Source: Brachybacterium muris (GTDB lineage: Bacteria > Actinomycetota > Actinomycetes > Actinomycetales > Dermabacteraceae). Taken from it: DNA of 64,000 nucleotides. Below the pieces are notes generated by a model, which had not been told where the DNA came from, made no database searches, and worked only from the letters and a program-made list of their open reading frames with translations. Within the stretch, counting starts at the first letter, position 1, and each line of letters starts with the position of its first letter. The position numbers and the translations under genes were made by a program. The stretch spans positions 620,001-684,000 of the forward strand of contig NZ_JAFBCB010000001.1 of the NCBI RefSeq assembly GCF_016907455.1, in the 5' to 3' direction. Of the stretch, positions 1 to 8,684 are shown in pieces.

Positions 1-101
1 CAGCTGTGCAGCACGCCACCGGAGTTGCCGACGGCCGAGCGGAGCAGGCCTCCCGCTCCAGGGCCGGTCAGCAGCTCCGAGCCGTCCTGCGTTCGTGTCA
101 T
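1..101 (-). CDS. 5' end of an unidentified gene (partial)
   Basis: An open frame runs leftward from an ATG at 101 off the window edge. It encodes about 33 residues starting MTRTQDGSELLTGPG and continuing into a Gly/Leu-rich stretch (GGLLRSAVGNSGG). It is divergent from the DUF3151 gene, with about 55 bp between starts. I do not recognise a family. It could be a chance frame in GC-rich DNA, because only the N-terminus is visible. Confidence 0.35.
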   Translation of the reverse strand, partial: MTRTQDGSELLTGPGAGGLLRSAVGNSGGVLHS

Positions 102-143
102 GGGTCGTTTCTACCAGGTGCGGACCGTCCAGGTACCAGCGCC

Positions 144-149
144 TATCAT
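144..149 (+). promoter_or_regulatory. -10 element of the DUF3151 gene
   Basis: TATCAT lies 7 nt before the ATG at 157, the spacing seen at many other starts here. It overlaps an alternative ATG at 148, which argues for 157 as the start of a leaderless message. Confidence 0.5.
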
Positions 150-156
150 GTTGAGC

Positions 157-587
157 ATGTCCGAAGCTGCCGATGCGTACCGTTCCCGGAACCTGCTGGG
201 GATCCCCGAGACCCGTCTCCCGGAGGACTTCGTCGACGTGGAGGTCGCCGCAGCGCTCGCCGAGCACCGGCCGCCGCGGGAGACCTCGCCCGTGAACACC
301 CCGAATCACCCCTGGTGTGGGCCGAGCTCGCCCAGGACGCCCTGTGCGACGGTGACGAGATCGCGGCCTACGCCTATGCACGCACCGGCTACCACCGTGG
401 CCTGGACGCGCTGCGTCGTGCCGGTTGGCGCGGGCAGGGCCCGATCCCGGCATCGCACGCCCCCAACCTCGGGTTCCTCAAGGCCCTGGCGCTGCTGGGT
501 GAGGCCTCCCGTCGGATCGGGGACGTCACCGAGGCGGACCGCGTGCAGGAGTTCCTGCAGGAAGCAGATCCGTCCCTCCTGGCCTGA
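157..587 (+). pseudogene. DUF3151 family protein, frameshifted
   Basis: This is a small actinobacterial protein of unknown function. The N-terminal part (NLLGIPETRLPEDFVDVEV) is in the frame of the ATG at 157. The conserved C-terminal part (REHPESPLVWAELAQDAL, then AYAYARTGYHRGLD and PNLGFLKALA) lies in another frame that ends at 587. The switch occurs near 278-283; one extra G there would read R-E-D-L-A-R-E-H-P and restore the family sequence. This is either a real frameshift or a single-base sequencing error. Its position just before purA is plausible for Micrococcales. Confidence 0.75.
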
Positions 588-612
588 CCCAGATCGGCCC
601 GGTTGGTACGAT
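584..612 (+). promoter_or_regulatory. purA promoter
   Basis: CTGACC (584-589) and TACGAT (607-612) are separated by 17 bp. They are followed by a roughly 30-nt leader with a CAGGAG ribosome binding site before the purA ATG at 647. The -35 element overlaps the stop of the DUF3151 gene. Confidence 0.55.
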
Positions 613-646
613 CCTCGCGTCCCCCTCGACCATCTCAGGAGTCGCC

Positions 647-1963
647 ATGCCCGCCGTCATGATCGTCGGAGCCCAGTGGGGCGATGAGGGCAAGGGGAAG
701 GCCACGGACCTGCTCGGTGAGAGCGTCGACTACGTGGTCAAGCCCAATGGCGGCAACAACGCCGGCCACACCGTCGTCATCCACGGCGAGAAGTTCGAGC
801 TGAAGCTCCTTCCTGCCGGGATCCTCAGCCCCGGCGTGACCCCCGTGATCGGTAACGGCGTGGTGGTGGACCTCGAGGCCCTCAGCGAGGAGATCGAGGT
901 GCTGAAGGCGCGCGGTGTGGACACCGCCCGCCTGCGCATCAGCGCCAACGCCCACGTGGTGGCCCCCTACCACCGCACCCTCGACAAGGTCACCGAGCGC
1001 TTCCTGGGCAAGCGCGCCATCGGCACCACCGGCCGTGGCATCGGCCCTGCCTACATGGACAAGGTGGGCCGGCTCGGCATCCGCATCCAGGACCTCTTCG
1101 ACGAGTCGATCCTGCGGCAGAAGGTCGAGGGCGCGCTCCGTCAGAAGAACGCGCTGCTGGTCAAGCTGTACAACCGGCGCGAGGTGGAGATCGACGAGAT
1201 CACCGAGCAGCTGCTGGGCTATGCCGAGATGCTGCGCCCGATGGTGGTGGACACCACCACGCTGCTGAACGACGCGTTGGACCGCGGCGAGGTGGTGCTG
1301 ATGGAGGGCGGCCAGGCCACGTTCCTGGACGTGGACCACGGCACCTACCCCTTCGTGACGTCCTCGAACCCCACCGCGGGTGGCTCATGCACCGGCTCGG
1401 GCATCGGCCCCACCCGGGTGGATCGGGTGATCGGCATCGTCAAGGCGTACACCACCCGCGTGGGTGCGGGCCCCTTCCCCACCGAGCTGGAGGACGAATG
1501 GGGCGAGTTCCTGCAGCGCGTGGGCGGTGAGGTGGGTGTGAACACCGGGCGCCCCCGGCGCTGCGGCTGGTACGACGCCCTGATGATCCGCTACGCGGCC
1601 CGCGTCAACGGCTTCACCGATCTGGTCCTCACCAAGCTCGACGTGCTCACGGGCATCGAGGAGGTGCCGATCTGCGTGGCCTACGACGTGGACGGCACCG
1701 TCCACCACGAGATGCCGATGACCCAGACCGAGTTCCATCACGCCAAGCCGGTGTACGAGATGATGCCCGGCTGGAGCGAGGACATCTCCACCTGCCGCAC
1801 CGTCGAGGAGCTGCCGGCCGCGGCCCGCGCCTACGTGGAGCGCCTTGAGGAGCTGGCCGGCTGCCGGATCAGCGCGATCGGCGTGGGCCCGGACCGCGCT
1901 GACACCATCGCCGTGCACGACTTGCTGCCCGATCCGGCCCAGCAGCGGCCTGCGGGCGCCTGA
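647..1963 (+). CDS. purA: Adenylosuccinate synthetase
   Basis: PurA joins IMP and aspartate using GTP to form adenylosuccinate, the first committed step to AMP, in the cytoplasm. The 438-residue length is normal for the family. The N-terminus [18 protein letters not shown] holds the GTP/IMP loop with the catalytic Asp and Lys (residues 13-18), followed by NGGNNAGHT (about 35-43). A later [10 protein letters not shown] segment and a C-terminal TKLDVL guanine-binding segment are also present. The ATG has CAGGAG four bases upstream. The next gene starts 1 bp after the stop, so the two are probably co-transcribed. Confidence 0.97.
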   Translation: MPAVMIVGAQWGDEGKGKATDLLGESVDYVVKPNGGNNAGHTVVIHGEKFELKLLPAGILSPGVTPVIGNGVVVDLEALSEEIEVLKARGVDTARLRISANAHVVAPYHRTLDKVTERFLGKRAIGTTGRGIGPAYMDKVGRLGIRIQDLFDESILRQKVEGALRQKNALLVKLYNRREVEIDEITEQLLGYAEMLRPMVVDTTTLLNDALDRGEVVLMEGGQATFLDVDHGTYPFVTSSNPTAGGSCTGSGIGPTRVDRVIGIVKAYTTRVGAGPFPTELEDEWGEFLQRVGGEVGVNTGRPRRCGWYDALMIRYAARVNGFTDLVLTKLDVLTGIEEVPICVAYDVDGTVHHEMPMTQTEFHHAKPVYEMMPGWSEDISTCRTVEELPAAARAYVERLEELAGCRISAIGVGPDRADTIAVHDLLPDPAQQRPAGA

Positions 1964-1964
1964 G

Positions 1965-2387
1965 GTGGCCACCCGCCGCACCGATCCCGAGGCCGGCCGC
2001 CGAGCCCTGCAGGACTGGGCCGGCCACACCCCCTCGGACGGGCCTGCCCCGCGCTCCGTGCGCGCCACCGCCGTTCGTCACACCCTCGAGCTGTTCGCCG
2101 AGGAGTTCCCCGGCGGCGCCGTCGAGCTGAGGGTCCCCCCGTTCGCCGCGGTGCAGGCGATCGCCGGGACCCGACACACGCGCGGCACTCCGCCTGCCGT
2201 GGTGGAGACCGATGACGAGACCTGGCTGGCCCTGGTCTCGGGCGACCTCACCTGGGACGACGCCACTGCTGCCGGTCGCGTGCGGGCCAGCGGTGAGCGC
2301 AGTGACCTCGGCGCCCACCTGCCGCTGCCCGGCCCGCGCCGTGCAGTGCGGGAGGCCCGAGCAGATGTCGAGCAGGAGGACGCATGA
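1965..2387 (+). CDS. Sterol carrier family protein
   Basis: This 140-residue protein resembles the actinobacterial sterol-carrier-like (SCP2-fold) family. The sequence shows an N-terminal helix (TDPEAGRRALQDWAG), then VELRVPPFAAVQAI and a C-terminal ETDDETWLALVSGDLTWDDA segment typical of that fold. GTG at 1965 is chosen because it sits one base after the purA stop and begins the conserved part. The end overlaps the cutC start by 4 bp (ATGA), giving a purA-SCP-cutC transcription unit. The ligand is unknown. Confidence 0.75.
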   Translation: MATRRTDPEAGRRALQDWAGHTPSDGPAPRSVRATAVRHTLELFAEEFPGGAVELRVPPFAAVQAIAGTRHTRGTPPAVVETDDETWLALVSGDLTWDDATAAGRVRASGERSDLGAHLPLPGPRRAVREARADVEQEDA

Positions 2388-3181
2388 GCATCCGCGTGGA
2401 GATCGCGGTCCAGGACGTGGCCGGGCTCGAGGTGGCCGCACGGGCAGGTGCCCACCGTGTCGAGCTGTGCGTGGACCTCGACCGTGGCGGCCTCACACCC
2501 CCTGTCGCGCTGGTGGAGGAGTGCGCCCGCCGTGCCACCTCCCTGCTGGATGCGCAACAGGCGCGCCCGCACTTCGACGTGCACGTGCTGATCCGCTCCC
2601 GTGCCGGCGACGGTGACTTCCTGGGCCGCCCGGCGGAGTTCGTGTACACCCCCGAGGAGATCGCACTGATGGCCGAGCAGGCTGCCGCATCGGTGCAGGC
2701 CGGTGCTGCGGGCATCGTGTTCGGCGCCCTCACCCCCGAGGGTCGTCTCGACCTGCCCGCCATCGAGCAGGTGCGCGACGCCGCGCTCGAAGCTGCGCAG
2801 TCCACCCTGCGCTCGGTGACCTTGACCGCGCACCGCGCCCTGGACGCCATGCCCGCTGCAGACCACCGGGTGGAGGCCGTCGAGCAGCTGCTGGGCGCCG
2901 GGTTCCACCGGATCCTCAGCTCCGGTGGGGCCGCCCGCGCGCTGGATGGCGCCGATGACCTGGCCCGCATGGTCGAGGCCTCCGAGGGGCTGCTGGACGT
3001 GTGCGCCGGGGGAGGGGTCAGGCCTGCCGACATCGCCGACCTGGTGCATCGCAGCCATGTCGCCGACGTGCACCTCTCCGCCCGCCGCCGGCCCGGCGCC
3101 CCGCTCGAGCCCGATGCCCCCGACACCCCCACCGACCCCGCGATCGCCGCTGCAGCGGTGGACGCCGCAGGAGCACTGTGA
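2384..3181 (+). CDS. cutC: Copper homeostasis protein CutC
   Basis: CutC is a TIM-barrel protein linked historically to copper tolerance; its biochemical role is unsettled. The 265-residue product begins MSIRVEIAVQDVAGLEVA, followed by GAHRVELC, the conserved CutC N-terminal strand-helix pair. It also contains HVLIRSRAGDGDF and a later LTAHRALDAM (the conserved FHRA-type segment) and ILSSGG. It overlaps both neighbours by 4 bp. A link between copper and purine metabolism is not implied; co-transcription is the only evidence. Confidence 0.92.
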   Translation: MSIRVEIAVQDVAGLEVAARAGAHRVELCVDLDRGGLTPPVALVEECARRATSLLDAQQARPHFDVHVLIRSRAGDGDFLGRPAEFVYTPEEIALMAEQAAASVQAGAAGIVFGALTPEGRLDLPAIEQVRDAALEAAQSTLRSVTLTAHRALDAMPAADHRVEAVEQLLGAGFHRILSSGGAARALDGADDLARMVEASEGLLDVCAGGGVRPADIADLVHRSHVADVHLSARRRPGAPLEPDAPDTPTDPAIAAAAVDAAGAL

Positions 3182-3534
3182 CCCAGTCAGACCCCACCGT
3201 GAACAGCCCCGTCGAGCCCGACCGCGGCGACCGCGACCCCGCCGAGCCCGACCGCGTCGGGCACGATCCCTCGCCCGACACCACTGTGTACGTGCGCTCG
3301 CGTCGCACGCCCACGCTCGCGTTCTGGGTGGTCCTGGCCCTGGTGGTGCCCGCCGTCGCAGCGCTGCTGGTGGCCCCGTTCCTCGGGGTCGGCGATCTGG
3401 GAGGCTTCTTCAACCTGGCGATGGTCGCGGTGCTCGCGATCGGCGCGCCGCTGGCCGCGCTGGCGTGCGTGGTGGACATGGTCCTGGAGCGTCGACGCGC
3501 CCGCGAGGCCCGGGACAGCCGGAAGGGCCGCTGA
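3178..3534 (+). CDS. Small two-span membrane protein
   Basis: This 118-residue protein begins at a GTG overlapping the cutC stop (GTGA). It has an acidic, Asp/Pro-rich cytoplasmic head (about 1-40) and two hydrophobic segments (about 46-68 and 78-100: FWVVLALVVPAVAALLVAPF and FNLAMVAVLAIGAPLAALAC). A basic tail (ERRRAREARDSRKGR) follows. No recognised domain is seen. It ends the purA-cutC unit, 52 bp before purF. Confidence 0.7.
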   Translation: MTQSDPTVNSPVEPDRGDRDPAEPDRVGHDPSPDTTVYVRSRRTPTLAFWVVLALVVPAVAALLVAPFLGVGDLGGFFNLAMVAVLAIGAPLAALACVVDMVLERRRAREARDSRKGR

Positions 3535-3586
3535 CCGCACGGGACCCCGATGCACCGTCGTGACCGCGCTGTGGCATCATGATCCG

Positions 3587-5080
3587 GTGGCACCACGCGG
3601 CGACGGACACCTCTCCCATGACCTGCTCCCCGGGGAGAAGGGCCCTCAGGACGCATGCGGCGTCTTCGGGGTCTTCGCCCCTGGTGAAGAGGTCGCCAAG
3701 CTGACCTACTTCGGGCTGTACGCCCTGCAGCACCGTGGCCAGGAGTCGGCGGGCATCGCCGCCAGCGACGGCTCCCAGATCATGGTGTTCAAGGACATGG
3801 GCCTGGTCTCCCAGGTGTTCGACGAGGCATCCCTGGAGACCCTGCAGGGGCACATCGCCATCGGCCACACCCGGTACTCGACCACCGGCGGCTCCGTGTG
3901 GTCCAACGCCCAACCCACACTGGGCCCGCGGCCCGACGGCACGGTGGCCCTCGCCCACAACGGCAACCTGGTCAACACCGGGGAACTGCTGAGGCTGCTG
4001 GAGGAGCGCGAGAACGGGCACTCCGGTGAGATCGCCCGCGGCAACACCACCGACACCGCCCTGGTCACCGCCCTGCTGAACACCGAGGGCTCGCTCGAGG
4101 GCGCCCTGCGCGAGCTGCTTCCCCAGTTGCGCGGGGCCTACTGCTTCACCCTGATGAGCGAGGACACCCTCTACGCCGCCCGCGACCCGCAGGGCATCCG
4201 CCCCCTGGTCCTGGGCAGGCTCGAACGGGGCTGGGTGGTGGCCTCGGAGACCGCCGCCCTGGACATCTGCGGCGCCAGCTTCGTGCGCGAGGTGGCCCCC
4301 GGCGAGATGCTCGTGATCGACGAGGAGGGCCTGCGCTCCGAACAGGTGATGGAGCCCCGCCCCAAGGGATGCGTGTTCGAGTACGTGTACCTGGCCCGGC
4401 CCGACACCCGCATCGCCGGCCGCAGCGTCAACGAGTCCCGGATCGAGATGGGCAGGCGACTCGCGCAGGAGCACCCGGTCGAGGCCGACCTGGTGATCCC
4501 CACCCCCGAGTCCGGCACCCCGGCCGCGATCGGCTATGCCCAGGAGTCGGGCATCCCCTACGGCCAGGGAATGGTGAAGAACGCCTATGTGGGCCGCACC
4601 TTCATCCAGCCCAGCCAGACCATCCGCCAGCTCGGCATCCGCCTGAAGCTCAACCCCCTGCGCGAGGCCATCCAGGGCAAGCGACTGGTGGTGGTGGACG
4701 ACTCCATCGTGCGCGGCAACACCCAGCGGGCCGTGGTGCGGATGCTGCGGGAGGCGGGCGCGGCCGAGGTGCACGTGCGCATCTCCTCCCCGCCGGTGCG
4801 CTGGCCCTGCTTCTACGGCATCGACTTCGCCACCCGTGCCGAGCTGATCGCCAACGGCCTCGGCGTGGAGGACATCGCCCGCTCCATCGGCGCCGACTCC
4901 CTGGGCTACATCTCCCAGGAGGCCATGATCGAGGCCACCGACCAGCCCAGCGGGTCGCTGTGCAGCGCCTGTTTCACGGGCGAGTACCCGGTCAGGGTCA
5001 CCGATGCCGATGAGATCGGCCAGGGGACCCTGGACCTCCACACCCAGCAGACCATCGCCGCCGCCCTGGAGGACGCATGA
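3587..5080 (+). CDS. purF: Amidophosphoribosyltransferase
   Basis: PurF transfers ammonia from glutamine to PRPP, the first step of de novo purine synthesis. A short propeptide precedes CGVFGVFAPGEE; Cys24 would become the N-terminal nucleophile after processing. The class II amidotransferase domain carries HRGQESAGIA, GHTRYSTTG and AHNGNL. The phosphoribosyltransferase domain carries VVVDDSIVRGNT. Cysteines in PCFYGIDF and SLCSACFTGEYP fit the iron-sulfur type of PurF. GTG at 3587 is preferred because VAPRGDGHLSHDLLPGEKG matches the usual family start; GTG at 3560 is in frame. It overlaps purM by 4 bp. Confidence 0.95.
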   Translation: MAPRGDGHLSHDLLPGEKGPQDACGVFGVFAPGEEVAKLTYFGLYALQHRGQESAGIAASDGSQIMVFKDMGLVSQVFDEASLETLQGHIAIGHTRYSTTGGSVWSNAQPTLGPRPDGTVALAHNGNLVNTGELLRLLEERENGHSGEIARGNTTDTALVTALLNTEGSLEGALRELLPQLRGAYCFTLMSEDTLYAARDPQGIRPLVLGRLERGWVVASETAALDICGASFVREVAPGEMLVIDEEGLRSEQVMEPRPKGCVFEYVYLARPDTRIAGRSVNESRIEMGRRLAQEHPVEADLVIPTPESGTPAAIGYAQESGIPYGQGMVKNAYVGRTFIQPSQTIRQLGIRLKLNPLREAIQGKRLVVVDDSIVRGNTQRAVVRMLREAGAAEVHVRISSPPVRWPCFYGIDFATRAELIANGLGVEDIARSIGADSLGYISQEAMIEATDQPSGSLCSACFTGEYPVRVTDADEIGQGTLDLHTQQTIAAALEDA

Positions 5081-6225
5081 CCGACCAGCCCATCACCTAC
5101 GCCGGAGCAGGCGTGGACACCGCCGCCGGTGACCGCGCCGTGGCCCTGATGAAGGAAGCGGTGGCCGCCACCCACGGCCCCGAGGTGCTGGGCGGCATCG
5201 GCGCCTTCGCCGGGATGGTCGACATCAGTGCGATCAAGCACTACGAGCGCCCCCTGCTGGCCTCCTCCACGGACGGCGTCGGCACCAAGATCGCGATCGC
5301 ACGCGAGATGGACGTGCACGACACCATCGGCCGCGACCTGGTGGGCATGGTGGTCGACGACATCGTGGTGGTCGGCGCGAAGCCACTGGCCATGACCGAC
5401 TACATCGCTTGCGGGAAGGTGGTGCCCGAACGCATCGCCGACATCGTCCGCGGCATCGCCGAGGGCTGCCAGGAGGCGCAGTGCGCCCTGGTGGGCGGTG
5501 AGACCGCCGAGCACCCGGGCCTGATGGCCCCGGAGGACTACGACGTGGCCGGTGCCGCCGTGGGTGTGGTCGAGGCCTCCCGCATGCTGGGACCGGAGCG
5601 GGTGCGCGCCGGCGACGTGGTGATAGGGATGGAGTCCTCCGGACTGCACTCCAACGGCTACTCGTTGGTGCGGGCGGTGCTCGCCGCCCGCCAGTCGGAC
5701 CTGGGGCAGCACATCGACGACTTCGGCCGCACGCTGGGGGAGGAGCTGCTGGAGCCCACCCGCATCTACGCCGCGCATGTGCTGGCGATGATCGAGGACC
5801 CGCGCTCCGGGGCAGGGGTGCACGCCCTCAGCCACATCACCGGCGGTGGCCTCGCGGCGAACCTGGCCCGGGTGCTCCCGGCGGGGACCGGGGCACGGGT
5901 GGATCGCTCCGCCTGGGAGCCCGCCCCGGTGTTCGGCCGGATCGCGGACTGGGGCTCGGTGCCCCAGCTGGATCTCGAGGGGACCCTCAACATGGGTATC
6001 GGCATGATCGCCGTGGTCGCGCAGGACACCGCGCATGCGGCGATCGGCGGGCTCGCCGAGAGCGGGCTCGCGGCCCGGGTGATCGGGGAGATCGTGGACG
6101 AGGCCTCGCTGCCGGCGCCGTCCGGCCCGCTGGAGCGGATCGTCTCCGGCGCGAAGGGGGTCGACGGGGGCGGTGTGCTGCTCACCGGCCAGCATCCGGG
6201 TTGGCAGGGCACGCGGGAGGCGTGA
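5077..6225 (+). CDS. purM: Phosphoribosylformylglycinamidine cyclo-ligase (AIR synthetase)
   Basis: PurM uses ATP to close the imidazole ring and form AIR, the fifth step of purine synthesis. The 382-residue product starts with ITYAGAGVDTAAGDRAV and carries STDGVGTK (substrate loop), DLVGMVVDDI, VGGETAEHPG and the late HITGGGLAANLAR and NMGIGM segments. The start overlaps the purF stop (ATGA), so the two are translated together. A strong hairpin follows the stop. Confidence 0.97.
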   Translation: MTDQPITYAGAGVDTAAGDRAVALMKEAVAATHGPEVLGGIGAFAGMVDISAIKHYERPLLASSTDGVGTKIAIAREMDVHDTIGRDLVGMVVDDIVVVGAKPLAMTDYIACGKVVPERIADIVRGIAEGCQEAQCALVGGETAEHPGLMAPEDYDVAGAAVGVVEASRMLGPERVRAGDVVIGMESSGLHSNGYSLVRAVLAARQSDLGQHIDDFGRTLGEELLEPTRIYAAHVLAMIEDPRSGAGVHALSHITGGGLAANLARVLPAGTGARVDRSAWEPAPVFGRIADWGSVPQLDLEGTLNMGIGMIAVVAQDTAHAAIGGLAESGLAARVIGEIVDEASLPAPSGPLERIVSGAKGVDGGGVLLTGQHPGWQGTREA

Positions 6226-6265
6226 GCATCCTCTGATGCCCGGACAGGCGACGCGCGGACATGCG

Positions 6266-6296
6266 ACGAGGGATGACCCCGATGGTCATCCCTCGT
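6266..6296. terminator. Bidirectional hairpin terminator between purM and the DUF3073 gene
   Basis: A perfect 13-bp stem (ACGAGGGATGACC paired with its complement) closes a 5-nt loop, CCGAT. It lies between convergent purM and the DUF3073 gene. There is no U-tract, as is usual in high-GC actinobacteria. Confidence 0.8.
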
Positions 6297-6333
6297 GCGT
6301 GGTCACGGTTCCTGTGACAGGTGCTGCAGCAGG

Positions 6334-6540
6334 TCAGCGGCGGCGCGCTGACGGAGCGTCCTCGGCCCAGTCGTCGCTGTCGTCGGACCACGGGTCACGG
6401 CTGGTGCCGGAGTCGTTCGACGAGGCGTTCCGCTGGGACTGGAGCTCCCGCTGGAGCGCCGAGAGGTCCGTGGGTGGACTGTAGTACTTGAGGTCCCGTG
6501 CCACCTTGGTCTGCTTGGCTTTCTGTCGGCCACGACCCAT
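6334..6540 (-). CDS. DUF3073 family protein
   Basis: This 68-residue protein begins MGRGRQKAKQTKVARDLKYY and continues SPPTDLSALQRELQS, the signature of the actinobacterial DUF3073 family. The tail is acidic and ends with Arg residues. The ATG at 6540 has an AGGGGG ribosome binding site. Function is unknown. It is convergent with purM, and this location next to purM and bldC is common in actinobacteria. Confidence 0.88.
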   Translation of the reverse strand: MGRGRQKAKQTKVARDLKYYSPPTDLSALQRELQSQRNASSNDSGTSRDPWSDDSDDWAEDAPSARRR

Positions 6541-6972
6541 GGATCTGACCCCCTGTGCGTCGGAGCGGGCGTGTGCGCCCGGAAGATGGCATTGATTCGG
6601 AACCCAAGCGTACATGCATCGCTCCACCCCCGGCGACAGCCTTGAGGAGACGTTGCTGACGTTCGAGGTCACAGAGACATAACGGGGCGCGTCAGTGGGC
6701 CGCTCGCAGGGCGGTTCGCCTGTCCGGGCAGTAGGATTAAGGAGTTTTTTTGACACCCGTCCGCTGTTGCTGGAGTCCCGGCGCAGGTCAGGGCGGGTCG
6801 TTCTGGGAACAATGACAGAAATGACGGTGTCGCAGCGTGACGCAGAGGCGATGTACGCAGGAGTGCAAAGTTATGAGCGCTAGGCTCTTCCCCTGCGCGG
6901 CACGCGCCGCCATCGTCGACACGACGCAGCACCACACGGAACCATAGTGACAACTGAAAGGTCGCACGCCTG
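6541..6972. other. 432-bp intergenic region between the DUF3073 gene and bldC
   Basis: No convincing gene lies here. On the minus strand TACGCT (6607-6612) could serve DUF3073 with a roughly 60-nt leader. On the plus strand TAGGAT (6732-6737) and TAGGCT (6881-6886) are possible -10 elements for bldC. AAGGAG (6739-6744) is followed by seven T and a TTG, opening a 21-codon frame to a TGA at 6815; the same bases also spell TTGACA (6750-6755). The long leader suggests control of bldC at the RNA level, but no known riboswitch was recognised. Confidence 0.5.
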
Positions 6973-7188
6973 ATGATCAGCACCGAGGAGCCGCAGTCTC
7001 CCGGGCCCGGAGCCACCGAACTTCTCACCCCCGCCGAGGTGGCGAAGCTCTTCCATGTCGACCCCAAGACGGTCACGCGGTGGGCGCAAGCCGGCAAGCT
7101 CACCTACCGCCGCACTCTCGGCGGTCATCGCCGCTACCCGCGTGACGAGGTCATGCGGCTGCTCCAGGAGAGCGCCGACGGCGAATGA
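6973..7188 (+). CDS. bldC: BldC-type MerR-like transcriptional regulator
   Basis: BldC is a small MerR-type winged-helix DNA-binding protein that in Streptomyces holds back development by binding direct repeats head-to-tail. The 71-residue product is essentially one domain: LLTPAEVAKLFHVDPKTVTR, then WAQAGKLTYRRTLGGHRRYP (helix-turn-helix and wing) and DEVMRLLQE. A GAAAGG ribosome binding site lies 11 nt before the ATG. It overlaps the downstream hydrolase by 4 bp. The long leader is described separately. Confidence 0.93.
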   Translation: MISTEEPQSPGPGATELLTPAEVAKLFHVDPKTVTRWAQAGKLTYRRTLGGHRRYPRDEVMRLLQESADGE

Positions 7189-8117
7189 TCACTGATCCGG
7201 TTTTCGGGGAGGGATACGTCGCTCACCGGATCGACCTCGGCGTCGACGCCGAGGGCCCGGTGGCCGCGACCCTCGTCCACCGCCTCCCCGAAGCCCCGGA
7301 CGCCACCCCGATCCTGGTGGGCCACGGCTGGTCCGACTACGTGCTGGACCGTGAGCTGCTGGACCATCTGGGTGCCCGTGGCCTGGATGTGTGGGGGCTG
7401 GACCTGCGCAAGCACGGTCGCAGCCTTCTCCCGCACCAGACCCCCACCGAGATCGACCACCTGAACCGGTACGACGAGGAGATCGGTGCCGCTCTGCGGA
7501 TCATCGGTCGTGATCGCCCCCCGATCCTGCTGGCCCATTCCACCGGCGGCCTCACCGCCACTTTGTGGGCCCTGCGGCACCCCGGCACGGTCAAAGCGCT
7601 GGCCCTGAACTCGCCCTGGCTGGAGATGCACCTGGGGGCAGCGGTGCGCCGTCTGCTGAGCCGTCCGGTGAGCAGGATCGCCCGGCGTCTCCATGTCCGG
7701 CCGCTGCTTCCCCAGGGCAGTGACGGATACGCGCGTGCGCTGCACCGTGAGTTCGGGGGACTGTACGACTACGACCTGGCGCTCAAGCCGGCAGGGGGGC
7801 ACCCTTTCCCTGCCGACACGTTCGCGGCGGTCATCGACGGGCAGAGTCGCCTCGAGGCCGCCGGGCCCCTGGCGATCCCGGTACTGGTGATGCACTCTGC
7901 GCGGTCGGCGTTCGGGGTGGGCTTCACCGAGGCGATGCGCCGCGCCGACTCCGTGCTGGATGTGCGTGCGATCGCCGAGGCTGCCGCGCACCTCGGTCCC
8001 GACGTGCGGATCGAGGCCATCGAGGGGGCCCGCCACGACGTGTTCCTCTCCGATGCCGATGCCCGCTACCGGGCCATCGAGGTGCTCGACGACTGGCTCG
8101 ACCGCCTCCCTGCCTGA
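7185..8117 (+). CDS. Alpha/beta hydrolase (lysophospholipase-like)
   Basis: This 310-residue alpha/beta-hydrolase resembles the serine aminopeptidase S33/monoacylglycerol lipase group. An early PILVGHGWSDY strand-turn, GLDLRKHGRS, the nucleophile elbow LLAHSTGGL (Ser), LNSPWLEM and a C-terminal IEGARHDVFLS (catalytic His) are visible; the catalytic acid is probably in the preceding strand. There is no signal peptide, so it should act in the cytoplasm. It overlaps bldC by 4 bp and shares its message. Substrate is unknown. Confidence 0.85.
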   Translation: MITDPVFGEGYVAHRIDLGVDAEGPVAATLVHRLPEAPDATPILVGHGWSDYVLDRELLDHLGARGLDVWGLDLRKHGRSLLPHQTPTEIDHLNRYDEEIGAALRIIGRDRPPILLAHSTGGLTATLWALRHPGTVKALALNSPWLEMHLGAAVRRLLSRPVSRIARRLHVRPLLPQGSDGYARALHREFGGLYDYDLALKPAGGHPFPADTFAAVIDGQSRLEAAGPLAIPVLVMHSARSAFGVGFTEAMRRADSVLDVRAIAEAAAHLGPDVRIEAIEGARHDVFLSDADARYRAIEVLDDWLDRLPA

Positions 8118-8122
8118 CGGCA

Positions 8123-8128
8123 TACGAT
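8123..8128 (+). promoter_or_regulatory. -10 element upstream of the coiled-coil protein gene
   Basis: TACGAT lies 61 nt before the ATG at 8190. It overlaps an in-frame ATG at 8127, which makes that upstream start unlikely. Confidence 0.45.
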
Positions 8129-8189
8129 GAGCGAGCGCCGGGAGGGGCGGGCTCATTGCCCTCGGGCGCGGATCTCGGGAAGGAGCCGG

Positions 8190-8684
8190 ATGACGTCGGA
8201 CCCCCGCGCACTGCGCGACTACGCCGACGCCCTGCGACGGGCGGCTGACCGTGTCACCCTCCTGCGCCTGCGCGTGTCCAATGCGATCCTCGAGGTCACC
8301 CGGTCCGACGATGAGGACGCCCGGCGCACCGCGGAGGACGTCCATGAGCGCTGGACCACCGAGGAGTACACCCGGCTGGGGCGCATCGCGACGGGGCTGC
8401 GCACGAGTGCCCGTCAGCTGGAGGAGCAGGCCACCTCCCTCGAGCGGACCTCTGGCCGGCGCATGGGCGGCTACGGCGGGGCAGGGTTCCTGGGGCGCGG
8501 TGACGAGGCCCGCTACCACGTGGTCGATGTCGCCCGTTTCGTGGGCACCCAGCACGGTGCCAGCATCGGCGGGGATCCCCTGGTGCCTCAGGCAGGCCGC
8601 CTCGAGACCAGTGGTGGATTCCTGCCGCACCCCTCGGACACTCTGGGGGCACCCACCCCTGATTACGAGGACGAGGCCGACTGA
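8190..8684 (+). CDS. Hypothetical helical protein
   Basis: This 164-residue protein has no recognised family. The first 105 residues are charged and heptad-like (ALRDYADALRRAADRVTLLR, later SARQLEEQATSLERTSGRR), suggesting a helical hairpin like WXG100 or DUF-type helical proteins. The C-terminal third is Gly/Pro-rich and probably disordered. ATG at 8190 has GGGAAGGAG upstream. The 3' end overlaps the convergent membrane gene by 22 bp. Confidence 0.65.
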   Translation: MTSDPRALRDYADALRRAADRVTLLRLRVSNAILEVTRSDDEDARRTAEDVHERWTTEEYTRLGRIATGLRTSARQLEEQATSLERTSGRRMGGYGGAGFLGRGDEARYHVVDVARFVGTQHGASIGGDPLVPQAGRLETSGGFLPHPSDTLGAPTPDYEDEAD

